The notes: generated from the letters alone by a model not told the origin. Shown: positions 1 through 12,192, counted from the stretch's first letter. The stretch is DNA of 64,000 nucleotides from Burkholderia cepacia (GCF_001039005.1 NZ_LDWR01000041.1:186001-250000); one strand, 5' to 3'. Made by a program: numbers and translations.

Positions 1-2198
1 GTGTAACGTTCGTGCGCCTGCGCGAGCTTCAGCACGTCCATCTGCAGCGCGTGCACGCGCTGCGTCGCACGCTCGGCCTGCGCGCGCACGTCGCCGAGCG
101 CCTGCGTGGCCTGCGTGTGCGCGGCTTCCGCGCGCACGGCTGCCGTGCGCGCCTCATCGGCGAGCAGCGCCTGCGCACGCACCTGGCGTGTCAGGTTTTC
201 GATTTCCTGCTGGCGGGCCAGCATCCCGGCCTGCTCCGAATCGGCCGCGTACAACTGCACGCCCACGCGCGTGACGATATGGCCGGCCTTGACGACGAAC
301 GCGCCGCCTGCCGGCAGTTGCGTGCGCGTCGCGAGCGCCTGCGCGACGTCGTCGGCGACATACACGTTGCCGAGCCAATCGTTCAGCACCGCGCGAATGC
401 CCGCGTCGTCGATGCGCACGAGCGACAGCACCGGACGCAGCCCGGCCACCGCCGCGGGCGGTTCGCCGGCCGCGGGCGGCGCGTAGAACGCGAGCTTCGC
501 GGGCGGCGCATCGGTCGCGAACGCCTTCACCCAGTCGAGATTCGATACCTCGAGCGCGGCGAGGCGCTCACGCAGCACGGCCTCGAGCGCCGCTTCCCAG
601 CCGGCTTCGACGTGCAGCTTCTTCCACAGACGCGGCAGCGCGCCGAGCTCGTGCTTGTCGAGCCACGGCTGCACCTTGCCTTCCGTCTGCACGTTTTCCT
701 GCAGCTGCTTCAGCGCGGCCAGGCGCGCCTCGAGCTGGTGGATCTGTGCGGCTTCGGCCTGCACGCGCTCCTGCGCGGCACGGCGCTCGCCATCGAGACG
801 CGGCACCGTTTCCTGTGCATCGGCGAGACGCGCCTGCGCTTCGGCCAGGATTTCTTCCTGCTCGGCGAGCTGCATGCGCAGCTCCTCGAGCTGTGTCTCG
901 TCCGGCGCGTCGAGCCCGCCCGCTTCGCTCTTCAGGCGCTCATGGCGCTGCTGAAGCTGCTGGAGCTGCTGGTCGGCGTTGCGCTGGTGCGCGGCTTCGA
1001 GCTTCAGCGACTGTTCGGTCTGCGCGATCCGCGCGCGCTCGTCGTTGAGCTGCGCCTGCGCATCGCGCCACTTCGCTTCGAGCGCCGGCAGCGCGTCGTG
1101 CTTCGCGGCCGCGTTGTCCTCGGCGAGCGCCGCCTTCTCGTCGGCCATCGCGCGCGCCTCTTCGGCTTCCTCGAGCTCGTCCTGCGACTTCTCGGCCTGC
1201 GCGCGCCATTGCTCGCGCTGCGCGTTCAGCGCGGCGATCTGCGCCTGCACGCGGTTGCGCGATTCGACGATGAACTTGATCTCGGCTTCGAGGCGGCTCA
1301 CCTCGGCGTTCGCCTCGTAAAGCGAACCCTGTGCGCCCTGCATCGCATCACTCGCCGCGTAATGCGCGACGCGCAGCGTTTCGAGCTGCGACTCGACCTC
1401 ACGCAGCTTCGCGGTCTGCGCCTCGAGGTCGATCTGCGCCTGTTCGATCGCGCGCTGCTGCTTCTGCTGCTCGCCGGCGGCCTCGTTCTTGCGCAGCAGC
1501 CACAACAGGCGCTGCTTCTCCTCGCCGTCGGCGACGAGATCCTTGTACTTGGTCGCGACGACGGCCTGCGCCTCGAGTTTTTCGAGGTTCGCGCCGAGTT
1601 CGCGGACGATGTCCTCGACGCGCGTCAGGTTCTCGCGCGTGTCGTGCAGGCGGTTCTCGGTCTCGCGGCGGCGTTCCTTGTACTTCGATACGCCCGCGGC
1701 TTCCTCGAGGAACACGCGCAGCTCTTCCGGCTTCGCCTCGATGATCCGCGCGATCATGCCCTGCCCGATGATCGCGTATGCACGCGGCCCGAGGCCCGTG
1801 CCGAGGAAGATGTCCTGGATGTCGCGGCGGCGCGCCGGCAGGTTGTTGATGTAGTAGCTCGACGTGCCGTCGCGCGTGAGCACGCGCTTCACGGCGATCT
1901 CGCCGTACTGGCCCCACTGCCCGGCCGCGCGGCCGTCGGAGTTGTCGAAGATCAGCTCGACGCTGGCCCGGCTGCCGGGCTTGCGGGCGGTCGAGCCGTT
2001 GAAGATCACGTCCTGCATCGACTCGCCGCGCAGCTCGGAAGCGCGCGACTCGCCGAGCACCCAGCGCACGGCGTCGATGATGTTGGACTTGCCGCACCCA
2101 TTCGGGCCCACCACGCCGACAAGCTGGCCCGGAACCTGGAAATGCGTGGGATCGACAAAGGATTTGAAGCCAGCGAGTTTGATCGAGCTCAGACGCAC
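1..2198 (-). CDS. smc: Chromosome partition protein SMC (3' end beyond window)
   Basis: This is the N-terminal 732 codons of the SMC ATPase, which compacts and segregates chromosomes as a homodimer with ScpA and ScpB. The protein opens MRLSSIKLAGFKSFVDP, has Walker A GPNGCGKS at about residues 31-38 and the signature-like block AYAIIGQGMIARIIEAKPEE, followed by a long Gln/Glu/Ala-rich coiled coil. The last part visible (about residues 520-650) looks like the hinge. I chose the GTG at 2198 because the conserved N-terminus begins exactly there and no in-frame ATG precedes it. SMC proteins are about 1170 residues, so roughly 440 residues including Walker B lie off the left edge. The gene follows the DMT permease on the same strand after 139 bp that hold a possible terminator. 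Confidence 0.97.
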   Translation of the reverse strand, partial: MRLSSIKLAGFKSFVDPTHFQVPGQLVGVVGPNGCGKSNIIDAVRWVLGESRASELRGESMQDVIFNGSTARKPGSRASVELIFDNSDGRAAGQWGQYGEIAVKRVLTRDGTSSYYINNLPARRRDIQDIFLGTGLGPRAYAIIGQGMIARIIEAKPEELRVFLEEAAGVSKYKERRRETENRLHDTRENLTRVEDIVRELGANLEKLEAQAVVATKYKDLVADGEEKQRLLWLLRKNEAAGEQQKQQRAIEQAQIDLEAQTAKLREVESQLETLRVAHYAASDAMQGAQGSLYEANAEVSRLEAEIKFIVESRNRVQAQIAALNAQREQWRAQAEKSQDELEEAEEARAMADEKAALAEDNAAAKHDALPALEAKWRDAQAQLNDERARIAQTEQSLKLEAAHQRNADQQLQQLQQRHERLKSEAGGLDAPDETQLEELRMQLAEQEEILAEAQARLADAQETVPRLDGERRAAQERVQAEAAQIHQLEARLAALKQLQENVQTEGKVQPWLDKHELGALPRLWKKLHVEAGWEAALEAVLRERLAALEVSNLDWVKAFATDAPPAKLAFYAPPAAGEPPAAVAGLRPVLSLVRIDDAGIRAVLNDWLGNVYVADDVAQALATRTQLPAGGAFVVKAGHIVTRVGVQLYAADSEQAGMLARQQEIENLTRQVRAQALLADEARTAAVRAEAAHTQATQALGDVRAQAERATQRVHALQMDVLKLAQAHERY

Positions 2199-2288
2199 GG
2201 CGGTATCGGATGTGAAGAAGGTGTCAAACGGACGGTACCGCGATGCGCGGGGCCGAACGGCCCATGCGCGCGACGCGACCCGGAATTC

Positions 2289-2324
2289 AAAAACGGGGCC
2301 GCGCGCATACAGCGTTGGGCCCCG
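2289..2324 (-). terminator. Possible intrinsic terminator after the DMT permease gene
   Basis: On the minus strand a 7-bp GC stem (GGGGCC-type arms at 2294-2300 and 2318-2324) with a long 17-nt loop is followed by a run of T (plus-strand A at 2289-2293). The position between the permease gene and smc fits, but the loop is large, so confidence is moderate. Confidence 0.45.
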
Positions 2325-2337
2325 CAAACGGCTTCCA

Positions 2338-3288
2338 TCATACCATCGCGCGTGCGCCGTCCCGACCGTCGCCGGGTTTGTCCGGTGCCGGCGCCGAACG
2401 ATGGACCCGGCTCGACAGTAGCGTCGCCAGCACGATGCACACGCCGCCCGCCCACTCGCGCGCGGTCGGCAGCTCGTTCGCGAACACCCACGCCGACAGC
2501 GCGGTGATCACGATCTCGAACAGCATGATGATCGACGCGCGGTTCGCGGGCACGCGCGCCAGACCGTATTGCACGAGCAGGTTGTTGGCCGCCATCGTCA
2601 CGCCGATCGCGGCGATGATCAGCGCCGCGACGCCGAGCTGGCCGCCCGCCGGTGCGGCCGGCAGCCCCTCGAACAACGACGCGATTGCGCCAAACACGGC
2701 GGCGCCGCCGAACAGCGTCGCGGTGCGCATCTCCGCGCGCATGTCGGGCAGCTCGCGGCTCGCCTTGATCACGAGCACGTTGCTCATCGCGAAGCTCAGT
2801 CCGGCCGCGAGGCCGGCCCATTCGGCCGGGTTGGCCGGCAGCGGCAAGCCGAGCTTCGGCGACCACAGCATCAGCATCGCGCCGCCGATCGACAGCGCCG
2901 CCAGCCCCGCGCCGGCCCAGGTCAGCCGCTCGCGCAGCAGGAAGTGCGCGTAGATCGCGGTCCATGCGGGGGTCAGGTAGAACAGCAGCATCACGCGCAG
3001 CACCTCGCCGTGGATCGTGCCCCATACGAAACCGAGGTTCGTCACGCCGGCCGTCACCGCGATGCCCGGCAACACCCAGTGCCAGCGCAGCGTCGCGATC
3101 GTGCGGTGCCGCGCGACGACCACGAACAGGAACGCGACGAGGCTCGTCAGCGCGCTTGCCAGCGTGCCCGTCACGCCGAGCGACGCGAGGATCCGCAACG
3201 GATACCAGATCAGGCCCCATACCGATGCGCCGACCAGGATGGCCAGCGTCGGCAGGCTGCCGCGTACCGCGTTATTCATTTGGTTCAA
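2338..3288 (-). CDS. EamA/DMT-superfamily inner-membrane permease
   Basis: This 316-residue polytopic protein has two EamA-like halves and about ten hydrophobic helices, with the family pattern in the second half ending AIGVTMAANNLLVQYGLARV and ALSAWVFANELPTAREW. Drug/metabolite transporters export amino acids, sugars or drugs; the sequence does not show the substrate. The start MNQMNNAVRG gives a first helix at about residues 13-33. The gene is divergent from dapC across about 150 bp, and smc follows in the same direction. The C-terminal tail of about 25 residues is polar and looks cytoplasmic. Confidence 0.85.
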   Translation of the reverse strand: MNQMNNAVRGSLPTLAILVGASVWGLIWYPLRILASLGVTGTLASALTSLVAFLFVVVARHRTIATLRWHWVLPGIAVTAGVTNLGFVWGTIHGEVLRVMLLFYLTPAWTAIYAHFLLRERLTWAGAGLAALSIGGAMLMLWSPKLGLPLPANPAEWAGLAAGLSFAMSNVLVIKASRELPDMRAEMRTATLFGGAAVFGAIASLFEGLPAAPAGGQLGVAALIIAAIGVTMAANNLLVQYGLARVPANRASIIMLFEIVITALSAWVFANELPTAREWAGGVCIVLATLLSSRVHRSAPAPDKPGDGRDGARAMV

Positions 3289-3349
3289 TACCCTTTATTC
3301 CACCGGCCCGGCCGCCGTTCCAACGGGCCGTGACCGCATTCCGTCACGC

Positions 3350-3355
3350 TATAAT
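3350..3355 (+). promoter_or_regulatory. -10 element of the dapC promoter
   Basis: A perfect TATAAT lies 84 bp before the chosen dapC start in the divergent intergenic region. The -35 is weak (GTGACC with short spacing, or none). It is the only consensus -10 in the gap and probably starts the dapC-dapD-arsC-like transcript. Confidence 0.6.
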
Positions 3356-3438
3356 GATCCGTTGCGACCCGGGTGCCGTGGGCTCCCGTTCGCAACCGCG
3401 CGGCGCGCCCGCCGCTTCTTTCGCTCCAACCGGCCGCG

Positions 3439-4671
3439 ATGGCCGCTTCGCCCGTGAACCCTCGACTCGACTCGCTCCAGCCCTATCCCTTCGAAAAGCT
3501 GCGCGCCCTGTTCAAGGACGTGACGCCCTCCGGCGACCTCAAACCGATCAGCTTCGGCATCGGCGAGCCCAAGCACCCGACCCCGGCGCTGATCCGCGAC
3601 GCCGTGGTGGCCGCGCTCGACGGCCTCGCGTCGTATCCGGCCACGGCCGGCTCGGACGCGCTGCGCACGTCGATCGCGCACTGGCTCGAACGTCGCTACG
3701 GGCTGCCGGCGATCGATCCGGCCACGCAGGTGCTGCCCGTGTCGGGTTCGCGCGAGGCACTGTTCTCGCTCGCGCAGACCGTGATCGACGCGGGTCCGTC
3801 CGACCGGGGCGAGAAGGCGATCGTACTCTGTCCGAATCCTTTCTATCAAATTTACGAAGGCGCGGCGCTGCTGGCCGGTGCCGAACCCTATTTCGCGAAC
3901 AGCGACCCGGCGCGCAACTTCGCGTGCGACTACGCGGCCGTGCCCGACGAAGTCTGGGCGCGCACACAGCTGCTGTACGTGTGCTCGCCGGGCAACCCGA
4001 CGGGCGCCGTGCTGACGCTCGACGACTGGCGCGAGCTGTTCGCGCTGTCCGACCGCCACGGGTTCGTCATCGCGTCCGACGAGTGCTATTCGGAAATCTA
4101 TTTCGACGAAGCGGCGCCGCCGCTCGGCGGCCTCGAGGCCGCGCACCGCCTCGGCCGCGGCTTCGAGCGGCTCGTGATGCTGTCGAGCCTGTCGAAGCGC
4201 TCGAACATGCCGGGCATGCGCTCGGGCTTCGTGGCCGGCGACGCGGCGCTGCTGAAGAAATTCCTGCTGTACCGCACGTACCACGGTGCCGCGCTGTCGC
4301 CGGTCTGGCAGCACGCGAGCATCGCCGCGTGGAACGACGAGGCGCACGTGCGCGAGAACCGCGCGCTGTACCTCCAGAAGTTCAATACGGTCACGCCGAT
4401 GCTCGCCGACGTGATCGACGTGAAGCTGCCCGACGCCGCGTTCTACCTGTGGGCCAACGTGTCGCGCACCGGGCTGTCGGACACCGAGTTCGCCCGCCGC
4501 CTGTACGCCGACTATAATGTGACGGTTCTGCCCGGTTCGTACCTGGCGCGCGATGCGCACGGGTCGAATCCAGGCCGCGATTTCATCCGGATCGCGCTCG
4601 TCGCGGGCACCCCCGAATGCGTCGAGGGCGCGCAACGCATCGTCGATTTCTGCCGGGCTCTCGCGCGGTAA
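3439..4671 (+). CDS. dapC: N-succinyldiaminopimelate aminotransferase (DapC)
   Basis: This fold-type I PLP aminotransferase of 410 residues transfers an amino group from glutamate to N-succinyl-2-amino-6-ketopimelate in the succinylase branch of lysine and meso-DAP synthesis. Visible landmarks are [11 protein letters not shown] near the N-terminus, [23 protein letters not shown], the PLP lysine at about residue 253 within [15 protein letters not shown], and a C-terminal [10 protein letters not shown] chose the ATG at 3439 ([11 protein letters not shown]) over an upstream start because the upstream codons encode low-complexity sequence. dapD follows after 44 bp, which supports this assignment over other class I/II aminotransferases. 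Confidence 0.93.
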   Translation: MAASPVNPRLDSLQPYPFEKLRALFKDVTPSGDLKPISFGIGEPKHPTPALIRDAVVAALDGLASYPATAGSDALRTSIAHWLERRYGLPAIDPATQVLPVSGSREALFSLAQTVIDAGPSDRGEKAIVLCPNPFYQIYEGAALLAGAEPYFANSDPARNFACDYAAVPDEVWARTQLLYVCSPGNPTGAVLTLDDWRELFALSDRHGFVIASDECYSEIYFDEAAPPLGGLEAAHRLGRGFERLVMLSSLSKRSNMPGMRSGFVAGDAALLKKFLLYRTYHGAALSPVWQHASIAAWNDEAHVRENRALYLQKFNTVTPMLADVIDVKLPDAAFYLWANVSRTGLSDTEFARRLYADYNVTVLPGSYLARDAHGSNPGRDFIRIALVAGTPECVEGAQRIVDFCRALAR

Positions 4672-4715
4672 TCGTCCATCCCGATCAATTCCATCCATCT
4701 CCTGCGAAAACGAAC

Positions 4716-5542
<827 letters not shown>

Positions 5543-5543
<1 letters not shown>

Positions 5544-5911
5544 TGGCGAAGCCGCACACCGTGGTCGTCTACGGCATTCCGAACTGCGACACCGTGAAGA
5601 AGGCCCGCGTATGGCTTGACGATCACGGCGTCGAATTCGAGTTTCACGATTTCAAGAAACTCGGCGTCAGCGTGCCGCTGCTGGAAGACTGGCTGAAGGA
5701 CGTGTCGCTCGACGCGCTCGTGAACAAGCGCGGCACCACGTGGCGCGGCCTGGACGACGCGATGAAGGCAGCCGCCGAAACGAAGTCCGGCGCGGTCGCG
5801 CTGATGATCCACAAGCCGTCGGTCATCAAGCGCCCCGTGCTCGTCGTCAACGGCCGGGTGAAATCGCTCGGCTTCGTGGCCGATCAATACGCGGCGCTGT
5901 TTGCCGCATAG
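5543..5911 (+). CDS. ArsC/Spx-family thioredoxin-fold protein (YffB-like)
   Basis: This 122-residue protein of the ArsC/Spx/YffB family begins VVVYGIPNCDTVKKARVWL. It has a single active-site-position Cys in GIPNCDTVKKA rather than a CxxC pair, and the family RP motif in IKRPVLVVNG. The family includes arsenate reductases and regulators; YffB-type members are reported to be glutathione-dependent thiol proteins and often neighbour dapE. Its role here is unknown. Translation is probably coupled to dapD through the TGATG overlap. A strong intrinsic terminator follows 45 bp after the stop. Confidence 0.85.
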
Positions 5912-7141
<1,230 letters not shown>

Positions 7142-7152
7142 TGGAGCCTCGC

Positions 7153-8061
7153 ATGACGACACCTTTTGCAACTGTTCGCGACCTGCTGCGCTACGCGGTC
7201 ACGCGCTTCTCGAAGGCGAAGCTCGCGTTCGGCCACGGCTCCGACAATGCGTACGACGAAGCCGCCTACCTCGTGCTGCGTACGCTCGACCTGCCGCTCG
7301 ACACGCTCGAGCCGTTCCTCGACGCACGGCTGCTGCCCGACGAAATCGCGGCCGTGCTCGCGGTGATCGAACGGCGCGCGACCGACCGCGTGCCGGCCGC
7401 GTACCTCACGCATGAAGCGTGGATGCATGGCCACCGCTTCTACGTCGACGAGCGCGTGATCGTGCCGCGTTCGTTCATCGGCGAACTGCTCGACGACGGG
7501 CTGCAGCCGTACGTCGCCGATCCCGAGCAGGTCGGCGCGGTGCTCGAACTGTGCACGGGCTCAGGCTGCCTCGCGATCCTCGCGGCAAGCGCGTTCCCGA
7601 ACGCCGAGATCGACGCGGTCGACCTGTCGGACAAGGCACTCGAAGTCGCCGAGATCAACGTACGCGACTACGGCCTCGAAGACCGCATCGCGCTGCACCG
7701 CGGCGACCTCTACGCGCCGCTGCCCGCGTTCCGTGCCGACCCCGGCGCACGCTATGACGTGATCCTGACGAACCCGCCGTACGTGAATGCGTCGTCGATG
7801 GCCGGACTGCCGCCCGAATACCGGCACGAGCCGGAAATGGCGCTCGCAGGCGGTGACGACGGGATGGACATCGTGCGGCGCATCGTCGCCGAAGCGCACC
7901 GCTGGCTGCACGACGACGGCGTGCTCGTCGTCGAGATCGGCAACGAGCGCGAGCACGTCGAAGCCGCGTTCGGCGGCCTCGAACTCACGTGGCTGCCCAC
8001 CAGCGCGGGCGACGACGCCGTGTTCCTGATCCAGGCGTCGGACCTGCCGCGCAAGTCCTGA
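7153..8061 (+). CDS. prmB: Ribosomal protein uL3 N5-glutamine methyltransferase (PrmB)
   Basis: This SAM-dependent class I methyltransferase methylates a glutamine of ribosomal protein L3. The 302-residue protein has an N-terminal helical domain, SAM motif I in LELCTGSGCLAI and the catalytic NPPY of VILTNPPYVNASSM. The L3-specific type, rather than the release-factor type PrmC, is indicated by the N-terminal block and by GGDDGMDIVRRIV. I chose the ATG at 7153 because GGAG lies six bases upstream; an ATG at 7141 that overlaps the dapE stop would add four residues. Confidence 0.92.
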   Translation: MTTPFATVRDLLRYAVTRFSKAKLAFGHGSDNAYDEAAYLVLRTLDLPLDTLEPFLDARLLPDEIAAVLAVIERRATDRVPAAYLTHEAWMHGHRFYVDERVIVPRSFIGELLDDGLQPYVADPEQVGAVLELCTGSGCLAILAASAFPNAEIDAVDLSDKALEVAEINVRDYGLEDRIALHRGDLYAPLPAFRADPGARYDVILTNPPYVNASSMAGLPPEYRHEPEMALAGGDDGMDIVRRIVAEAHRWLHDDGVLVVEIGNEREHVEAAFGGLELTWLPTSAGDDAVFLIQASDLPRKS

Positions 8062-8174
8062 GCCTCCCCGGCTCCTCAACCGTGCGGCACGGCGTACCGC
8101 TGCGCCGTACGGTTGGGTAAGATGCGCGTAAGCGGCCACCGCGCCGCACGACTTCAGGAGTCCGTCACGCGCCC

Positions 8175-9614
8175 ATGACCCTCGACTGGCTACATCTCGG
8201 TACCCTGCTCCTGACGATCCACGTGCTCGGGATCGTCGCGGCGTGCCATGCGATCATGAACACGCGCACGTCGCAAGGCGCGATCGCGTGGGCCGTCTCG
8301 CTCGCCGCGATGCCGTACCTGACGCTTGTTCCGTACCTGTTCCTCGGCCGCAGCAAGTTCTCCGGCTATGTCGACGCACGGCGCCACGAGCTGGAAATGG
8401 TGCGCATGCACACACCGCGCTCGCCCTGGCTCGACACCGACGCGACCGACGGGCCGGCCGCCGACGCGCTCGGCCAGGCCGCCGTGCTCGCGCTCACGCG
8501 GCTCGGCGGCATGCCGTTCCTCGGCGGTAATTCGGTGCGCACGCTCGTGAACGGCGACGCGACGTTCTCGGCGATCCTGTCGGCGATCGACGCCGCACGT
8601 GATTACGTGGTCGTCCAGTTCTTCATCGTGCGCGACGATGCGCTCGGCCAGACGCTGCGCGACTCGCTGCTGGCGCGTGCGGCGGCCGGCGTGCGCTGTT
8701 GCCTGCTGTACGACAGCATCGGCAGCTTCGACCTGCCGCACAGCTACGTCGACGCCTTGCGCCGGGGCGGCGTCGAGGTTCATCCGTTCGCGACCAATCG
8801 CAAGTTCGTCAACCGCTTCCAGCTCAATTTCCGCAACCATCGCAAGATCGTCGTCGTCGACGGCAATCGCGCGTTCGTCGGCGGCCACAACGTCGGCGTC
8901 GAATATCTCGGCGCGAAGCCACGCCTGTCGCCGTGGCGCGATACGCACATCGAGATACGCGGCCCCGTGGTCGCGAGCATCCAGTACGTGTTCGCCGAAG
9001 ACTGGCACTGGGCGACGCAGAAGCTGCCGCCGCTCGCGCTGCCGCCGCCCGCGCAGCCCGGCGACGACATGCATTGCCTCGTGGTGCCGATGGGGCCGGC
9101 CGACAAGCAGGAAACCGGTTCGCTGTTCTTCGTCGAGGCGATCAATGCCGCGCGCGAGCGGATCTGGATCACCTCGCCGTACCTCGTCCCCGACGAAGCC
9201 GTGATCTCCGCGCTGAAGCTCGCCGTGATGCGCGGCGTCGACGTGCGCATCCTGATCCCGAGCCGGCGCGATCACTACGTGGTGTTCGAGGCATCGAAGC
9301 TGTACGCGCGCGATCTGGTCGACGCGGGCGTCAAGGTGTTTCGCTACCGGCCCGGCTTCCTGCACCAGAAGGTCGTGCTGATCGACCGCATCGCGGCGGC
9401 GATCGGCAGCGCGAATCTCGACAACCGCTCGTTCCGCCTCAATTTCGAGATCATGGTGCTGACCGTCGACCGCGCATTCGCGGACGCGGTCGAGACGATG
9501 CTCGATGCCGACTTCGCGCAGGCGTACGAGGTCGACGCGAACGAATACCGCCATTCGCCCGCATGGCGGCGAATCGCGATGCACGTCGCGCGGCTGTTCG
9601 CGCCGATCCTGTAG
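8175..9614 (+). CDS. cls: Cardiolipin synthase (phospholipase D superfamily)
   Basis: This membrane enzyme condenses two phosphatidylglycerols to cardiolipin and glycerol. The 479 residues start with two hydrophobic segments (LLLTIHVLGIVAACHAIM, then GAIAWAVSLAAMPYLTLVPY) and carry two HKD motifs: HRKIVVVD (His about 222) and HQKVVLID (His about 397), each followed by the expected G-x-x-N (FVGGHN, IGSANLDN). Length and layout match ClsA-type enzymes. It is monocistronic between prmB and the convergent gpx. The 113-bp gap before it holds an imperfect hairpin (AACCGT and ACGGTT arms) and no gene. Confidence 0.93.
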   Translation: MTLDWLHLGTLLLTIHVLGIVAACHAIMNTRTSQGAIAWAVSLAAMPYLTLVPYLFLGRSKFSGYVDARRHELEMVRMHTPRSPWLDTDATDGPAADALGQAAVLALTRLGGMPFLGGNSVRTLVNGDATFSAILSAIDAARDYVVVQFFIVRDDALGQTLRDSLLARAAAGVRCCLLYDSIGSFDLPHSYVDALRRGGVEVHPFATNRKFVNRFQLNFRNHRKIVVVDGNRAFVGGHNVGVEYLGAKPRLSPWRDTHIEIRGPVVASIQYVFAEDWHWATQKLPPLALPPPAQPGDDMHCLVVPMGPADKQETGSLFFVEAINAARERIWITSPYLVPDEAVISALKLAVMRGVDVRILIPSRRDHYVVFEASKLYARDLVDAGVKVFRYRPGFLHQKVVLIDRIAAAIGSANLDNRSFRLNFEIMVLTVDRAFADAVETMLDADFAQAYEVDANEYRHSPAWRRIAMHVARLFAPIL

Positions 9615-9644
9615 CCGCCCGGACGACGGCGCCGCCCCCCGCCA

Positions 9645-10124
9645 TCACAGCAGCTTGTCGATATCCGCGGCGATTTCGTCGGGCTTGGTCGACGGCGCGT
9701 AGCGCTTGACGATGCGCCCTTCGCGGTCGATCAGGAATTTCGTGAAATTCCACTTGATCGCCTTGAGGCCGAGAATGCCGGGCGCCTCGTCGGTCAGATA
9801 GCGGTACAGCGGATGCGCATGATCGCCCTTCACGTCGATCTTAGCGAACATCGGGAACGTGACGCCGTAATTGCGCTCGCAGAACGCGCCGATCTGCGCG
9901 GCGTCGCCGGGCTCCTGCTTGCCGAACTGGTTGCACGGGAAGCCGAGCACGAAGAAGCCGCGCGCCGCGTACTGGTCGTACAGCTTCTGCAGGCCCGCGT
10001 ACTGCGGCGTGAAACCGCACTCGCTCGCCGTGTTGACGATCAGCAGCACCTTGCCGCGATACGCATCGAGCGATACCGGCGCACCGGCAAGCGTCTCTGC
10101 GTTGAACGAATACAGGGTGGACAT
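9645..10124 (-). CDS. Glutathione peroxidase family (cysteine type)
   Basis: This thiol peroxidase of 159 residues reduces hydroperoxides with glutathione or thioredoxin. The peroxidatic residue is Cys36 in [12 protein letters not shown], where animal enzymes carry selenocysteine. The rest of the active site is present in [13 protein letters not shown] (residues 61-73) and in KWNFTKFL (Trp125, Asn126). No signal peptide is visible, so it should be cytoplasmic. It converges with cls and is divergent from the ABC-F gene. AAGGAG precedes the start at good spacing. Confidence 0.93.
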   Translation of the reverse strand: MSTLYSFNAETLAGAPVSLDAYRGKVLLIVNTASECGFTPQYAGLQKLYDQYAARGFFVLGFPCNQFGKQEPGDAAQIGAFCERNYGVTFPMFAKIDVKGDHAHPLYRYLTDEAPGILGLKAIKWNFTKFLIDREGRIVKRYAPSTKPDEIAADIDKLL

Positions 10125-10260
10125 CGGGCACTCCTTTTACGAAACCGGATCGACGTGGAGTCTAGGCCAAAATGCACCATTGCGGCATCCGCCGAGCGGC
10201 CGATGTCCGGCGCGAGCGGTGCGCAGTCTAGAATAGCGGTTTTGGCCAGCCATTTCCGCC

Positions 10261-12192
10261 GTGATCCGTTTCAATCAGTTCAGCCTTGCGCGCGGCACCA
10301 AGCCGCTGTTCGAGTCGACCTCGTTCGTGCTCAACCCCGGCGAGAAAGCCGGCCTGATCGGCGCGAACGGCGCCGGCAAGTCGACGCTGTTCTCCGTCCT
10401 GCGCGGCGAGCTCCACTCGGACGCCGGCGATTTCTCGATGCCGCCGTCGTGGCGCATCGCCCATGTGTCGCAGGAAACGCCCGCCGTCGACCGCTCCGCG
10501 CTCGACTACACGCTCGACGGCGACGCCGCACTGCGCGAGATCGAGGCGCGCATCGCCGCCGCCTCGGCAGCGCATGACGGCGCCGCGGAAGCCCACGCGC
10601 ACGCCGCTTTCGCGGACGCCGACGGCTACACCGCGCCCGCCCGCGCCGAAGCGCTGTTGCTCGGCCTCGGCTTCACGCTCGCCCAGACACGCGAATCCGT
10701 CGCCAGCTTCTCCGGCGGCTGGCGCATGCGCCTGAACCTCGCGCAGGCGCTGATGTGCCGCTCCGACCTGCTGCTGCTCGACGAACCGACGAACCACCTC
10801 GACCTCGACGCGATCGTCTGGCTCGAAGACTGGCTGCACCGCTACCCCGGCACGCTCGTCGTGATCTCGCACGACCGCGAATTCCTCGATTCGATCTGCA
10901 ACGTCACGCTGCATCTGGAAAACCGCCAGGTGAAGCGCTACGGCGGCAACTACTCGCAATTCGAAGTGCTGCGCGCGCAGCAACTGGCGCTGCAGCAAAA
11001 CGCATACGAAAAGCAGCAGAAGACGATCGAGCACCTGCAGAGCTTCGTCGACCGCTTCAAGGCCAAGGCGACCAAGGCCAAGCAGGCGCAAAGCCGGATG
11101 AAGGCGCTCGAGAAGATGGAGCTGATCGCGCCCGCGCACATCGCGTCGCCGTTCACGTTCGAATTCCGCACGCCCGACGCCGCGCCGAACCCGATGATGG
11201 TGATGGAAGACGTCCGCTGCGGCTACCATGCCGACGACGGCGCGGAAATCCCGATCGTCGAGCGCGTGGCGCTGTCGATCCAGAACGGGCAGCGCATCGG
11301 CCTGCTCGGCGCGAACGGCCAAGGCAAGTCGACGCTGATCAAGACGCTGGCCGGCACGCTCGCGCCGCTGTCGGGCCAGGTCCGCGACGGCAAGGGGCTG
11401 ACGATCGGCTATTTCGCGCAGCACCAGCTCGAAACGCTGCGCGAAGACGATTCGCCGCTCGTGCATCTGGCGCGGCTCGCGCCCGACACGCGCGAGCAGG
11501 AGCTGCGCGACTTCCTCGGCGGCTTCAATTTCTCGGGCGACATGGCGACGAGTGCCGTCGGCCCGTTCTCGGGCGGCGAGAAAGCGCGCCTCGCGCTTGC
11601 GCTGATCATCTGGCAGAAGCCGAACCTGCTGCTGCTCGACGAACCGACGAACCACCTCGACCTCGAAACACGCCACGCGCTGACGATGGCGCTCGCGCAG
11701 TTCGAAGGCACGCTGATCCTCGTATCGCACGACCGCCATCTGCTGCGCGCGACGACCGACCAGTTCATGCTCGTCGCGAAGCACCGGCTGCAGCCGTTCG
11801 ACGGCGACCTCGACGACTACCGCGACTGGCTGCTGCAGCACGCGGCGGAGCAGCGCGCGGCCGCGAAGGCCGACAGCGCGGCTGCGCCGGGCGCGGGTGC
11901 CGCGGCCAACCGCAAGGACCAGAAGCGTCAGGCCGCCGAGGAACGGCAACGCCTGTCGGTGTTGAAAAAACCGCTGCAGACGCGCATCACGAGGCTCGAA
12001 AAGGAAATGGAGACGCTGCACGCGGAGAAGGCGCGCCTCGACGCGTTCGTCGCCGATCCGGCGAGCTACGACGCCGCACGCAAGACGGAACTGACCGACG
12101 CGATCCGCAAGCTCGGCGACGTCAACACCCGGCTCGAAACGATCGAGGCCGACTGGCTCGCCGCGCACGAAGAACTCGAGCAGATCGGCTGA
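10261..12192 (+). CDS. ABC-F subfamily ATPase (YheS-like)
   Basis: This soluble protein of 643 residues has two ABC cassettes and no membrane domain. Walker A motifs are GANGAGKS (34-41) and GANGQGKS, signatures are FSGGWRMRL and FSGGEKARL, and both cassettes end in LLLDEPTNHLDL. A charged linker lies between them, and a C-terminal coiled coil (about 560-640) is Lys/Glu-rich. ABC-F proteins act on the ribosome as translation factors; length and sequence are closest to E. coli YheS. The GTG at 10261 is the start because conserved sequence (MIRFNQFSLARG) begins there. TAGAAT at 10229-10234 could be its -10. Confidence 0.92.
   Translation: MIRFNQFSLARGTKPLFESTSFVLNPGEKAGLIGANGAGKSTLFSVLRGELHSDAGDFSMPPSWRIAHVSQETPAVDRSALDYTLDGDAALREIEARIAAASAAHDGAAEAHAHAAFADADGYTAPARAEALLLGLGFTLAQTRESVASFSGGWRMRLNLAQALMCRSDLLLLDEPTNHLDLDAIVWLEDWLHRYPGTLVVISHDREFLDSICNVTLHLENRQVKRYGGNYSQFEVLRAQQLALQQNAYEKQQKTIEHLQSFVDRFKAKATKAKQAQSRMKALEKMELIAPAHIASPFTFEFRTPDAAPNPMMVMEDVRCGYHADDGAEIPIVERVALSIQNGQRIGLLGANGQGKSTLIKTLAGTLAPLSGQVRDGKGLTIGYFAQHQLETLREDDSPLVHLARLAPDTREQELRDFLGGFNFSGDMATSAVGPFSGGEKARLALALIIWQKPNLLLLDEPTNHLDLETRHALTMALAQFEGTLILVSHDRHLLRATTDQFMLVAKHRLQPFDGDLDDYRDWLLQHAAEQRAAAKADSAAAPGAGAAANRKDQKRQAAEERQRLSVLKKPLQTRITRLEKEMETLHAEKARLDAFVADPASYDAARKTELTDAIRKLGDVNTRLETIEADWLAAHEELEQIG

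Noticed and set aside
12-2507. 831-codon plus-strand open frame
   Set aside because: It runs antisense to smc, whose protein sequence is unmistakable; long antisense frames are common in DNA of this GC content. The translation is Arg/Leu/His-rich low complexity.
9645-10124. Selenoprotein glutathione peroxidase
   Set aside because: The active-site codon is an ordinary Cys codon and there is no in-frame TGA.
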